Assembly: GCF_900458895.1 (NCBI RefSeq)
Contig: NZ_LR962863.1
Span: 248,001-312,000 of the forward strand
Direction: 5' to 3'
Source of the DNA: Staphylococcus schleiferi
GTDB lineage: Bacteria; Bacillota; Bacilli; Staphylococcales; Staphylococcaceae
Length of the DNA stretch: 64,000 nucleotides
Shown: positions 20,317-29,106 of the stretch, one piece after another
How the letters are laid out: every line of letters starts with the position of its first letter
How positions within the stretch are numbered: position 1 is the stretch's first letter
Position numbers and translations under genes: made by a program
The notes under the pieces: generated by a model
Told to the model about the DNA's origin: nothing
What the model saw: only the letters and a program-made list of their open reading frames with translations
Database searches by the model: none

Positions 20317-20874
20317 ATGATAGATTTTAACAAAACAGCGCTAATTTTAGTTGATTTACAAAAAGGAATTGTCGCATTAGACGGTGCAGCGCATTCAACT
20401 GAATCAGTAGTGAACCATGCAAATCAAGTGATTGAACAATTCCGTGCGCATAATGGCTTTATCGCATTTGTTCATGTGGCTTTTTACGATGGTAAAGACA
20501 AACTTCAACCGAATGCGATGGTACAACTTCCTGATGAATCAGACCCTAATTTTTCTGATTTTCCAGAGCGATTGGATTATCGTGAAGGGGATTACGTTGT
20601 AACGAAAAGACATTTCAGCGGCTTTTTCGGTACGGATTTAGACTTACAATTACGACGTCGTGGCATTGATACGGTAGTCATTGGGGGCATTTCTACGCAT
20701 ATGGGTGTTGATACAACAGCACGAGATGCTTACCAGTACGGTTATAATCAATACTTTTTAACAGATATGATGACGGCACCAGCTGAACATCTGCATGACT
20801 TTTCTGTTAACTATACTTTCCCAGTGATGGGTCAAACGATGACAACCCAAGCATTTTTGGATCAGTTATCTTAA
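20317..20874 (+). CDS. Isochorismatase-fold protein lacking the usual catalytic Cys
   Basis: A 185-residue isochorismatase/nicotinamidase-fold protein. Asp13 (ALILVDLQKG) and Lys97 (VVTKRHFSGF) of the triad are present, but the nucleophile position in GGISTHMGVDTTARDAY is Gly130, where amidases of this fold have Cys. True isochorismatases (EntB type) also have Gly there, so an ether-type hydrolase or a non-amidase role is more likely than nicotinamidase activity. It starts 15 bases after tetR with GGAGG before the ATG, so it is cotranscribed. Substrate unknown. Confidence 0.8.
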   Translation: MIDFNKTALILVDLQKGIVALDGAAHSTESVVNHANQVIEQFRAHNGFIAFVHVAFYDGKDKLQPNAMVQLPDESDPNFSDFPERLDYREGDYVVTKRHFSGFFGTDLDLQLRRRGIDTVVIGGISTHMGVDTTARDAYQYGYNQYFLTDMMTAPAEHLHDFSVNYTFPVMGQTMTTQAFLDQLS

Positions 20875-20974
20875 ACAAACATGCGGTTGTGTTTCAAATA
20901 TTAGAGGACTGTAGATAGGTGAATACGTGTTGTTTCGTACCCTAATCCATGAGAGATAAAGAGAGGTTTTATCA

Positions 20975-21757
20975 ATGAATTTTGAAGCATTGGAATCACA
21001 CATTGGTTTAACACCTTCAGAAACGACAGGCAAAACTTTAACGGATTTAACGACGTATATTCGAAAATTTTTACAAACGATCCCTTTTGAAGCGATTGAT
21101 ATATTTAATGGAAGAACTATTTCAACGGATGTCCAAACGAATATCGATAAATTTACGCAATATCATCGTGGCGGTTTATGCTATGAAAATAATGTCGTCA
21201 CAAATGCTTATTTAACCGCACGTGGCTATGAAACAATGATGGTTGCTGGTTACGTTAAACCGCCGAAAAGAGAGTGGAAAAAGCGTGCCACACATTTAAC
21301 CAATGTTGTAACGATTGATAATCAGCACTATTTGGCGGATACCGGATTTGGTCATTTTCCGAGTCAACCTATTCCATTGACTGGTGAAGTGGTCGAAGAT
21401 GAAGACGACTTTTATCGAATTATTTACGACGATGACGCACAAAGTTATTTCGTTCAGACAACAAAACAAGCTAAAGAAAATTGGAGCGACTTATTGAATT
21501 TTAAACGAGAGCCACGAAGTTTAATTGATTTTATGAAAGATTTTGACTACACAGTGTTTAATCCAGAGTATAATTTTAAGCATCATTTACTCATTAATAA
21601 AAAAACAGATAACGGTCATATGACAATGACAGAAAATCATGTCAATATCATCAAAAATGGACAAAAACAACAAATTGATGTCACACCTATCAACTATCAA
21701 GCGTTATTAAAACAATACTTTAATATTGAGGCTACCATTCCAGCCTTAGAACAATAA
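20975..21757 (+). CDS. Arylamine N-acetyltransferase, copy 2
   Basis: A 260-residue second NAT with the triad again in register: Cys69 (RGGLCYENN), His107 (RATHLTNVV), Asp122 (LADTGFG). It shares the fold and clear similarity with copy 1 but differs over most of its length, so it is an old duplication or a separate acquisition rather than a recent copy. It lies 100 bases after the isochorismatase-like gene, with GAGAGG before the ATG. A terminator follows, so the operon ends here. Two NATs in one operon suggest different acceptor substrates. Confidence 0.9.
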   Translation: MNFEALESHIGLTPSETTGKTLTDLTTYIRKFLQTIPFEAIDIFNGRTISTDVQTNIDKFTQYHRGGLCYENNVVTNAYLTARGYETMMVAGYVKPPKREWKKRATHLTNVVTIDNQHYLADTGFGHFPSQPIPLTGEVVEDEDDFYRIIYDDDAQSYFVQTTKQAKENWSDLLNFKREPRSLIDFMKDFDYTVFNPEYNFKHHLLINKKTDNGHMTMTENHVNIIKNGQKQQIDVTPINYQALLKQYFNIEATIPALEQ

Positions 21758-21763
21758 ATGATG

Positions 21764-21803
21764 TCGTCACTTCTATCTTAGATGAGAGGTGACGGCTTTT
21801 TTT
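21764..21803 (+). terminator. Terminator of the NAT operon
   Basis: CGTCACTTCT (21765-21774) pairs with AGAGGTGACG (21785-21794, one mismatch), followed by GC and seven T. Confidence 0.85.
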
Positions 21804-22475
21804 AATGCGTGTAACTGGATGGGGGAGGCATTGCGCTTCATTGTACAAATGTACAGTACAATCTACGGGTGAATTTGAGTATACAATTCATCTCATTGTA
21901 AGTGCAATGGATTGTACTTCAAAAAACAAGCGCTAAATTCGTTATTACTTCCAGCTTTTACAGCTAGCTATGGATATTTCAAGAAGCGGTTTATTTAAGG
22001 TTGATACATATCATCTTATGCTTTTGAAGTATAGGTTGTACTTATAAAGCATTAGGCAAATGCATATTTAAAGAGAAGTTTTCTCAGTTAAAAAGAGGAA
22101 CAGAGAACCTTGAACGTTCAAGGATTTTCATATAAAATCACAATTTTTAATCATATAACAAATTGAAATACACTTTTAAACTGAAATATAAAAGATTGAA
22201 AAAGTTTTAGGACCATAATAAAATAATCCGCATACTCAAAGTGTTTAGTTTTTTAATTTGAAAATAATTATATTCTAAATGAGTAAAAAATAATTTTGTC
22301 GAAGTTTGCTCATCGTTGTCATGGCAGTATTGATAAGAGGTGAATCGATATAAAAAGATTGAAATGCTTTTCGATTTAAAGTTGTTTTCTGTATGACAAT
22401 ATGACGTTTGAAGTGACACTTTATTATTATACGAATGCAAATATAAAAATAATGAGAAATTGGGAGGTGTTTATT
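21804..22475. other. Long intergenic region before the first adhesin
   Basis: About 670 bases, AT-rich, without a convincing gene. It contains the ATTGTAC repeat cluster (21840-21917). The adhesin promoter must be in the second half, but I could not pick one with confidence. Confidence 0.5.
21840..21917. repeat. Cluster of ATTGTAC direct and inverted repeats
   Basis: ATTGTAC (21840-21846) and GTACAAT (21856-21862) form an inverted repeat. TACAATT, CATTGTA, TGCAATG and a further ATTGTAC (21911-21917) follow within 55 bases. This is too dense to look accidental. It could be a regulator binding array or the scar of a lost element. Confidence 0.5.
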
Positions 22476-24065
22476 TTGGTGAATGAGAAATTTTTTGACA
22501 GGCCAAATAAACGCAATCAAAATCATATCGGTAGAAAAACTTTCGCAATAACAACATTATGCATGGGTTCAATACTATGTTTAGGGATGCATACACATGA
22601 TGCTGAAGCTTCAGAAATGCCCAACGCGCCAGTTGAGCATGAAACACAAATAGAGTCTACTGGCGACCAAACGAAAGAAAATAGGGATTCAATACCTGAA
22701 AATCAGAGGCAAAAATTGCCAAATACGCAGACACGCGCACCTGAAGCAACGTCACTAAAACAAGGTGATGTGTCGAGTGAACAAGTAAGTAATCATCAAA
22801 TGGCACAAACCTCACAGCCTCAAACTCAAGCGAGCCAAGCACCTATCCCAGCGCCAAAAATGCTCAGCGAGACGAACAATAGGCCAACAGAAACGCCCCA
22901 AGCTGATTCGACAGTGACACAAGTTCAGCCTCAAGGTGTTGAACTGAAACATACGAATCAAATCCCTTCAGGGCGCACTGCACCACAAAAGTCTAAAAAC
23001 GATGTTAATGAGATTGGACAGGGGGCAAAAAGTGCTGTAAATAAAAGTGGAAGTCGAGATGACGCTGTACAAGGTCAACCGTACCGAATTGGTAATCAAG
23101 TATGGGAAGACCTCAATCGTAATGGCAAACAAGATGCCGATGAACCTGGCGTTAGAAATGTAAATGTGCGTTTAACAGACAATCGATATAAGCTGTTAAA
23201 AGAAACGCAAACTGATGCGAATGGCCGTTATCTGTTTACCGACTTAATTAACGGACGCTACTACATCTTCTTTGAAACACCTACAGGTTATACACCAACA
23301 AGAGCTTTTGCGAACGGGACCACCACGGATAACGACTCGAATACGCGCATCGATCTTGTTGATATTAACAATAAAGATGACTTAAGTGTTGATTTTGGTA
23401 TCTATAAAGATTCGACTTTATCTGAATCCAATACCGATACCGAAACTGAAACACCAAATCAGCAAGTTCCACCAGTGCTAAACCCACAAATACCGGAGAG
23501 CCCGACACCACAGTCAGAGAATCCAACAACACAAGAGCCAGAAGCACCAAAACAACCGGAGAGCCCGTCACCGGAAGAACCAGAAGTGCCAAAACAATCA
23601 GAGAATCCGACATCTCAAGAACCAGAAGTATCACAACAATCAGAGGATTCAACACAGCAACAACCAGAAATGCCACAACAATCAGAAAGCTCAAAAACTA
23701 AAAATCCGGAATCTCACAAAGGTGTGACACCTGAAGAAATAGATACAGCACGAGTTTCATCTAGACTTATGAATATGTCTGCACAAGAACCATCATCAGA
23801 AAATTCGTACGTAATCCCTTCAGAAAAAGATGCACGTACATTCGTAAAAGAGTTAGAGTCTACATCAGAGAAACCTAAGAATAAACCTCAAAAGGATAGT
23901 CATCAAACAAAGGGTAGTCATCAGCATAAGGACAATCATAAGCACCCACACAAACGTGCTCTACCTGAAACCGGTATGAAACGGACACCGAAATCGTTTT
24001 GGGGATTACTATTATTAGCAATTGGTATTCTTTTTACAATTGGACAACGTGCTGGAAGAAAATAA
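22476..24065 (+). CDS. LPXTG cell-wall protein with one SdrB/Cna-B repeat
   Basis: A surface protein of about 529 residues. The N-terminus (GRKTFAITTLCMGSILCLGM) is a degenerate YSIRK-type signal. A low-complexity Gln/Pro/Thr region follows, then one SdrD-type B domain (YRIGNQVWEDLNRNGKQ, with the calcium motif DLNRNGKQD, to DLSVDFGIYKD). Next comes a Pro/Glu/Ser spacer of PExP-like units, then LPETG, a hydrophobic helix and RAGRK. There is no N1-N2-N3 ligand-binding region, so it is shorter than classical Sdr adhesins. The TTG at 22476 has GGGAGG 8 bases before it; the ATG at 22401 has no site. First of three B-repeat proteins in 12 kb. Confidence 0.8.
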   Translation: MVNEKFFDRPNKRNQNHIGRKTFAITTLCMGSILCLGMHTHDAEASEMPNAPVEHETQIESTGDQTKENRDSIPENQRQKLPNTQTRAPEATSLKQGDVSSEQVSNHQMAQTSQPQTQASQAPIPAPKMLSETNNRPTETPQADSTVTQVQPQGVELKHTNQIPSGRTAPQKSKNDVNEIGQGAKSAVNKSGSRDDAVQGQPYRIGNQVWEDLNRNGKQDADEPGVRNVNVRLTDNRYKLLKETQTDANGRYLFTDLINGRYYIFFETPTGYTPTRAFANGTTTDNDSNTRIDLVDINNKDDLSVDFGIYKDSTLSESNTDTETETPNQQVPPVLNPQIPESPTPQSENPTTQEPEAPKQPESPSPEEPEVPKQSENPTSQEPEVSQQSEDSTQQQPEMPQQSESSKTKNPESHKGVTPEEIDTARVSSRLMNMSAQEPSSENSYVIPSEKDARTFVKELESTSEKPKNKPQKDSHQTKGSHQHKDNHKHPHKRALPETGMKRTPKSFWGLLLLAIGILFTIGQRAGRK

Positions 24066-24071
24066 ATATAG

Positions 24072-24470
24072 AGGAGCCTGGGACATAAATATCAAAATAA
24101 ATAGCTCGAAGATGATTTTGATAAAAATTGTCTTCGAGCTTCCTTTTATTATCATGCTTCGTATTATATAGGCTCGCTTTCCGAGGGGACAGCCTCAGCC
24201 TGTAGTCTTCGGCTCGTCCTGTTCCCTCAGGAGTCTCGCTATAAATACTTCGCTTATATATGTAATCATTCACCATTATACTTAAAAAATTAAGGCACTT
24301 TCGTATAATTTAATTCATCACAACAAAAACTAAATTAACGAGGTGCCTAAGGAAATTAGTCGCATCTAGTGCGGCTAAACTGATGATAAAAGGAAAAAAT
24401 CCGAGATTTTTCGTTTTTTACGAAAACCTCGGATTTCATCGATTATTGAGACAATTTTATCTCAGGCTCT
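24072..24470. repeat. MITE/IS-remnant-like composite repeat
   Basis: A unit of about 400 bases bounded by imperfect inverted ends: GAGCCTGGGACATAAA at 24074 and the reverse complement of GAGCCTGAGATAAAA ending at 24470. Inside are hairpins AGCTCGAAGA/TCTTCGAGCT (24103-24140), one around 24296-24350 (AAGGCACT...GGTGCC), and AAATCCGAG/CTCGGATTT (about 24397-24438). There is also a GC-richer stretch at 24170-24240 with arms such as GACTACAGGCTGAGGCTGTC. It contains no transposase frame. From memory, such sequence is widespread in staphylococci next to IS1182-type elements, so I read it as a non-autonomous or deleted copy. Its first hairpin may act as the adhesin terminator. Confidence 0.6.
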
Positions 24471-24533
24471 TTTGATGAAGAAATAATAGTAGTTTAGATT
24501 AATGTGAGTTTTTAAAGTGGATGTTTGACAGTA

Positions 24534-24582
24534 GATGACTGAATTGAGGGGAAACACTTACTTGTCCTCAATTCGAGTCATC
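24534..24582. other. Stem-loop in the intergenic region before the protein-A-like gene end
   Basis: GATGACT-AATTGAGG (24534-24549) pairs with CCTCAATT-AGTCATC (24566-24582). There is no T run on either side, so it is not a typical terminator. The rest of 24471-24664 shows nothing. Confidence 0.5.
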
Positions 24583-24664
24583 CATGCCAAGCGAATGTAT
24601 TGATTACATCCTTGTGTAAGTATAGGTATAGGGTATTAATAATGACCTTTTAATTGATAATAAA

Positions 24665-25837
24665 TTAATGTGACTTTCTTTGGCGGCTAACCAAATAACC
24701 TCCAAGAGCAATGCTTAATCCTCCAAGTAAAGTTGTACCGAAAAGTGATTCATTTTCACCTGTTTGAGGTAAAGCTTTGATTGTTGAAGTTTCACTTGAG
24801 TGCTTTTCAGCAGGTAGGGCGATACGTTCACCTGGCAAAATCAAGTTAGGATTTGGCATGTGATTCTCTTGTTTTATTTTTTCTACAGTCGTACCTGCTT
24901 TTTTAGCAATTTCTTGAACCGTATCTCCCGGTTTCACAATATGTGTTGCGGGCTTTTTCGGTGTAGCATGACTTTCTTTCTCTTTTTGAGTCATTTGAGG
25001 TTTGTTTTTAGTATCTTGATGCTGAGGTTTTCCTGGTTTCTGTTCAGGTTGCTTAACCTCAGGGCTCTCTTTCATCTGAGGCTTTTCTTGAGGCGTAGGT
25101 TGTTCATCCTGCTTTGGTTTTTCTGGTTGCGGTGCATTCGGCTTTTCCTCTTTTTGAGGTGCGTCCTGTTTTGGTTTTTCTTGTTCTTGGGCATTCTTTT
25201 GGTTGAGAGCTTGTGCCTCAGATAAAATAGCCTCAGCTTGATCTGGATTTTCTTCTAATCGTGATAGAAACATATCACGTTGTGGTTTACTTAAATGAAG
25301 CAAGTTGCGAATTTGATCACCGAAGTGTATTTTCTTTAAAGATAAATTCACGCCTTGAGCTTGTGCGATAATTTGATCGATTTGTTCAGGGAATTGATTA
25401 ATAACCGTAATGTACTGTTCGCGATCTTCATCATCTAAATACTTCAACTGATTAATTTGATTAATCGCGTTTTGTATTTTTGCTTGATTTGTATCATTTT
25501 GTGGCTGTGCATCTGCTTTCGGTTTTGCGTCACGTGCCGCATTAGCGAATTGGCTATTACGTTGCTGTGCTTCAGCAAGGATTTTCTCCTTATTACCCGG
25601 GTAAGCGATTAATAACTGCGTAAAATATTGACGATCTTCTGGTGTTAAATGAGACAATTGATTGATTTGATCAATAGCCTGTTGGATACTTGCTTCACTC
25701 ACATCATTTGATTGTGGGGATGAAGGTGATGTTTCATCGGCTAAGGCATGTCCTGAAGTCAATAACGTGCTTGCTAAAATGAGAGAACCTACCCCAATGC
25801 TGAACTTTCGAATACTAAATGATTGAATCTTTTCCAT
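24665..25837 (-). CDS. Protein-A-like LPXTG protein: three divergent three-helix modules plus LysM
   Basis: A 390-residue surface protein with the domain order of staphylococcal protein A. YSIRK-type signal (SFSIRKFSIGVGSLILAS). Three modules at about 49-94, 119-164 and 171-212 align without gaps to the Spa Ig-binding domain (for example RDMFLSRLEENPDQAEAIL and KILAEAQQRN against Spa RNGFIQSLKDDPSQSANLL and LLAEAKKLN). A Lys/Pro/Gln spacer like region Xr follows, then LysM at about 299-342 (HIVKPGDTVQEIAKKAGTT), then LPQTG at 356-360 and a tail. The helix-1 residues that contact Fc in Spa (Phe13, Tyr14, Leu17) are not conserved, so IgG-Fc binding is uncertain. AAGGAG precedes the ATG. Divergent from the next adhesin. 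Confidence 0.8.
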   Translation of the reverse strand: MEKIQSFSIRKFSIGVGSLILASTLLTSGHALADETSPSSPQSNDVSEASIQQAIDQINQLSHLTPEDRQYFTQLLIAYPGNKEKILAEAQQRNSQFANAARDAKPKADAQPQNDTNQAKIQNAINQINQLKYLDDEDREQYITVINQFPEQIDQIIAQAQGVNLSLKKIHFGDQIRNLLHLSKPQRDMFLSRLEENPDQAEAILSEAQALNQKNAQEQEKPKQDAPQKEEKPNAPQPEKPKQDEQPTPQEKPQMKESPEVKQPEQKPGKPQHQDTKNKPQMTQKEKESHATPKKPATHIVKPGDTVQEIAKKAGTTVEKIKQENHMPNPNLILPGERIALPAEKHSSETSTIKALPQTGENESLFGTTLLGGLSIALGGYLVSRQRKSH

Positions 25838-26252
25838 ATCTATTAAACTCCTTTCAATGATGGCGTTTACCTATTTCAAAATACAATATAGGTATTAAAT
25901 ATATGTATTTTATATGTAATATCATTTTAAAACAAAATGTTACTACTCTAATAAAATAAATCTATATTATAAAAATGTCCATTATAATTTCACTCTTTTG
26001 TCACCTTATTCTACTTTCTAATTATTAACTTTAAGTTAATAATTTCGTTGATATGACAATAAAAACGAGCAAAAACAAGCCTCTTCAATGGTGCTAAATT
26101 ATAAGAATCTTAACTTTTTATTATTCTAATGAAATATCAAAAATAGAATGTATAATTAAATTATCGTAAATAAAATTATTCTTAAATTGACCAATCATAT
26201 TTATTTAAATGAAATGAATTTCACCATTAATTATTAGGAGGCAGTGATACCA
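25838..26252. other. Divergent promoter region between protein-A-like and adhesin genes
   Basis: Very AT-rich (about 415 bases). No frame has a ribosome binding site. It must carry promoters for both flanking surface-protein genes. I could not identify a specific regulator box. Confidence 0.5.
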
Positions 26253-28010
26253 GTGGAAAACAAAATGCGTATCAAAAGTAAACATCTAGAAAGTAAACAT
26301 AACCGTTATGGTATTCGCAAAAGTACAGTAGGCACAGCGTCACTCATTGTAGGTGCAATCTTAGTTTTTGGTGTACAAAATGATGCACAAGCAGCTGAAA
26401 GCGAAACGAAAGAAGCGGTACAGCATGTCGCTGTAGAAAATACGGATACATCAAAAGTAGAAGAAGCGCCTCAAGTAGTAGAGGCATCTCAACAATTAGA
26501 AAAGGTTACACCTTCACAAATCGTTTCAGAAATAAAGCCACAAGCACAGCAAGTTGATCAAAAACAAGCTGACGCGACTTCAAATGAAGTTCAACCACAA
26601 AATCAAGCTGAAAATCGTGGAATCGAGTCAACAAAAGAACATGCAGTTGTAGATAACAATGTAGTTTCTCAACCTAATAACAGCCAAGCTGTTGCACATC
26701 AACCATCTACAAATACACATGAAAAAGAAGCACATTCTTCAAAATCTGAAGTAGAAAAAGCTGAGAACTTCCGTATTGGTAATCGCGTTTGGGAAGACGT
26801 CAATAAAAACGGCAAGCAGGACGCAGGTGAGCCGGGTGTCGCAAATGTGAAAGTAGAGTTGAGAGACAAGAATCATCAATTATTACAAACTGTTCACACA
26901 AATGGCAACGGCGAATATATTTTTACTGGTGTCAAAAAAGGTGCGTATTTTATACAATTTCACACACCTGAAGGCTACAAACCTACAGTAACGCATGCTA
27001 CTTCTTCGACTATGGAAAACGACTCTAATGGAAGACGAGCATTCGTGGAAAACGTCGATAAAGATGATTTGACTATTGATTTTGGGTTAATCAAAAATAC
27101 GAACGAGGCTGAAAAAATATATAAAATAGGTGATTTTGTATGGGAAGATGTCAATAAAAATGGTAAACAAGATGTAGGCGAACCAGGTATTGCTGGTGTA
27201 ACTGTTATCATTTTAAATGACAAAGAGGAAGAAGTCGGACGTACAGTTACTGATGCACAAGGCCACTACGTTTTTGATCATATTAAGAATGGAAGATATT
27301 CAGTTCTTTTTGAAACACCAAAAGAATATGAACCAACGATTGACCGTGCACCGAATGTTACACAAGATTTAGATTCTAATTACATAAGCTCAGTTGTTGA
27401 TATTAAAGATGGTGACAATTTAACAATTGATAGTGGTTTCTTTAGAACGCATCCAGCACCACCTGCGCCAGAGGAACCTAAAAAACCGGAAGAACCTAAA
27501 GCACCTGAACAACCAAAACAACCAGAACAGCCAGAAAAACCAGCACCAAAAGTACCAGAAAAGCCAATAGAACCTAAAAAACCTATGCCTGAACAACCAG
27601 AAATGCCAAAACAACCAGAGAAACCAGAACAACCGGCACCGAAAGCACCAGAAAAGCCAATAGATCCAAAAGAGCAGGCACCAGAGCAACCAAAAATGCC
27701 AAAAGAATTAGTGCCATCTTTACCAAAAGCACCGGAAGACTCAGCAAAACCTAAAGAACTTGTCCCTGCGTTACCAGAAGTGCCAGGACATGAAAAACAA
27801 CAACCAAGAACACCAGGAAATAAAGAAATCGTTATTCCTTCACAACCGCTTGTGCCGAGTGAACCAGCGGATAAAAAAGGTAATCCGCAACCAACATTAC
27901 CAAATACAGGTAAGGAAGAAAGCGATACAACATTGTGGGGGTCACTTTTAATCAGTTTAGGCGCACTGTTTGCTGTTGTGAGACGCCCAAAAAGAGCGAA
28001 TAAAGAATAA
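26253..28010 (+). CDS. YSIRK/LPXTG cell-wall protein with two SdrB repeats
   Basis: A 585-residue protein. A full YSIRK-type signal (YGIRKSTVGTASLIVGA) is followed by a Gln/Glu-rich low-complexity stretch and two B domains: FRIGNRVWEDVNKNGKQDAG and YKIGDFVWEDVNKNGKQDVG, both with DVNKNGKQD calcium loops. Then comes a long proline-rich spacer (PEEPKKPEEPKAPEQPKQ...), LPNTG, a hydrophobic helix and RRPKRANKE. As in the 22476 gene there is no large A region. GTG 26253 fits AGGAGG at 11 bases; GTG 26244 is too close and ATG 26265 too far. The B domains probably act as a stalk. Partner or ligand unknown. Confidence 0.85.
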   Translation: MENKMRIKSKHLESKHNRYGIRKSTVGTASLIVGAILVFGVQNDAQAAESETKEAVQHVAVENTDTSKVEEAPQVVEASQQLEKVTPSQIVSEIKPQAQQVDQKQADATSNEVQPQNQAENRGIESTKEHAVVDNNVVSQPNNSQAVAHQPSTNTHEKEAHSSKSEVEKAENFRIGNRVWEDVNKNGKQDAGEPGVANVKVELRDKNHQLLQTVHTNGNGEYIFTGVKKGAYFIQFHTPEGYKPTVTHATSSTMENDSNGRRAFVENVDKDDLTIDFGLIKNTNEAEKIYKIGDFVWEDVNKNGKQDVGEPGIAGVTVIILNDKEEEVGRTVTDAQGHYVFDHIKNGRYSVLFETPKEYEPTIDRAPNVTQDLDSNYISSVVDIKDGDNLTIDSGFFRTHPAPPAPEEPKKPEEPKAPEQPKQPEQPEKPAPKVPEKPIEPKKPMPEQPEMPKQPEKPEQPAPKAPEKPIDPKEQAPEQPKMPKELVPSLPKAPEDSAKPKELVPALPEVPGHEKQQPRTPGNKEIVIPSQPLVPSEPADKKGNPQPTLPNTGKEESDTTLWGSLLISLGALFAVVRRPKRANKE

Positions 28011-28033
28011 TTAAACTAGCACAAAAAGTCACA

Positions 28034-28075
28034 AATGGGTTGAGACATTTAAACATCTCAACCCATTCATTTTTG
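28034..28075 (+). terminator. Terminator of the two-B-repeat adhesin
   Basis: AATGGGTTGAGAT-like arm (28034-28046) pairs with ATCTCAACCCATT (28055-28067), followed by CATTTTTG. Confidence 0.85.
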
Positions 28076-28125
28076 TATATAATATCGTAATCTCAATCGT
28101 CCTTGCTCGGGCGAGACGATGAAAT

Positions 28126-28665
28126 CTAATCACTCACGTGTGATTCATCGTTTACAAATTTTTTAAGTACTTTATTTAATGATGCCTCTGCTTCTTGATC
28201 AAAGACGTAATGACCATCCTCAACATAAGAAATATGCTGATCAAGAATAAAACGACCTTTATGAATTGTATCCGCACCTAACTCTTTAATAACAGGATCC
28301 AAACTATACTGCATCGCAAGTGTGTGTGCAAATGAGCCACCAACGGCTAGAGGTAAAACTGTTTTACCTGTAAAAGCACCACGTGGTAATAAATCTAAAT
28401 ACGTTTTCAAAATCCCTGAATAAGCTGCTTTAAATACTGGCGAGACGATGACGATACCGTCTGAGTTTTCGATTGATTGATGTGTTGCAGTAACCGATTC
28501 ACTTGTAAAATCAGCTGTGATTAATGCTTTAGCATCTAATTGATGCACTTGAATGACCTCTGTCTCTATTCCTCTTTGATTAAGAAACTGCTCTGTATAG
28601 TCAATGACACCTGTCAATCGAGATGCCACCTTATGACCGCCTGCAATAATCGTTACTTTTGACAT
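28126..28665 (-). CDS. SsuE-like NADPH-dependent FMN reductase
   Basis: A 179-residue flavodoxin-fold reductase. N-terminal VTIIAGGHKVASRLTGVIDY holds the FMN phosphate loop; GIVIVSPVFKAAYSGILKTY is the conserved SPVY/YSG-type motif; KTVLPLAVGGSFAHTLAM follows. It resembles SsuE-type enzymes that supply reduced FMN to monooxygenases, or act in azo/quinone reduction. AAAGGGGGA precedes the ATG. It is single, set between adhesin genes. An inverted repeat AGTATG-N9-CATACT at 28756-28776 overlies its likely promoter, so it may be repressed by a redox-type regulator (inference). Confidence 0.85.
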   Translation of the reverse strand: MSKVTIIAGGHKVASRLTGVIDYTEQFLNQRGIETEVIQVHQLDAKALITADFTSESVTATHQSIENSDGIVIVSPVFKAAYSGILKTYLDLLPRGAFTGKTVLPLAVGGSFAHTLAMQYSLDPVIKELGADTIHKGRFILDQHISYVEDGHYVFDQEAEASLNKVLKKFVNDESHVSD

Positions 28666-29106
28666 TTAAAATCCCCCTTTATTTAATTTCACAAAGACTT
28701 ACTCGCGAAAATTTTGCATCAAATATGATTCATACCATAAGTATAACATCTTCAAAGTATGGCCTTAAGTCATACTCATTTGAAATATAAACTGTAGAAT
28801 CTTTTGAAGCATACATGAAATTTGAAAGATTAAAATTAAGAGAAAATAGAAAATGAATACATAATTAGTAGAATAAAAATGTATCTGTTCTAAAGGAATG
28901 AAATAATACATTTTTATAAGAGGTTAAAATCTTAATTAAGAAAAAACTGAAAACAAAAATAAAATGAATTTTATAAACAGCTATTATAACATTAATATAT
29001 TTGCCGTCTCAAACATTAATTTAAAATTTAATAAGTATTACAATATTAATGACATAATATGTCTACCTTGTTTATTACAATGTAGTTATGTCATGAGGAG
29101 GAGCGT
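28666..29106. other. Intergenic region with candidate operator for the FMN reductase
   Basis: It holds a minus-strand -10 TATACT (plus 28740-28745) and an inverted repeat AGTATG/CATACT (28756-28761, 28771-28776) at the -35 position. The remainder is AT-rich without a recognisable gene. Confidence 0.4.

Noticed and set aside
23365..23694. Hydrophobic minus-strand frame opposite the adhesin proline-rich region (also 27420-27689, 33890-34216, 24860-25225)
   Set aside because: The Leu/Val/Trp/Phe-rich translations are the antisense of Pro/Glu/Gln codons. No start site or conservation pattern supports them.
24160..24260. Possible tRNA or structured RNA in the GC-richer patch
   Set aside because: The hairpins do not form a cloverleaf, there is no anticodon arm or T-loop motif, and the patch fits a dispersed repeat better.
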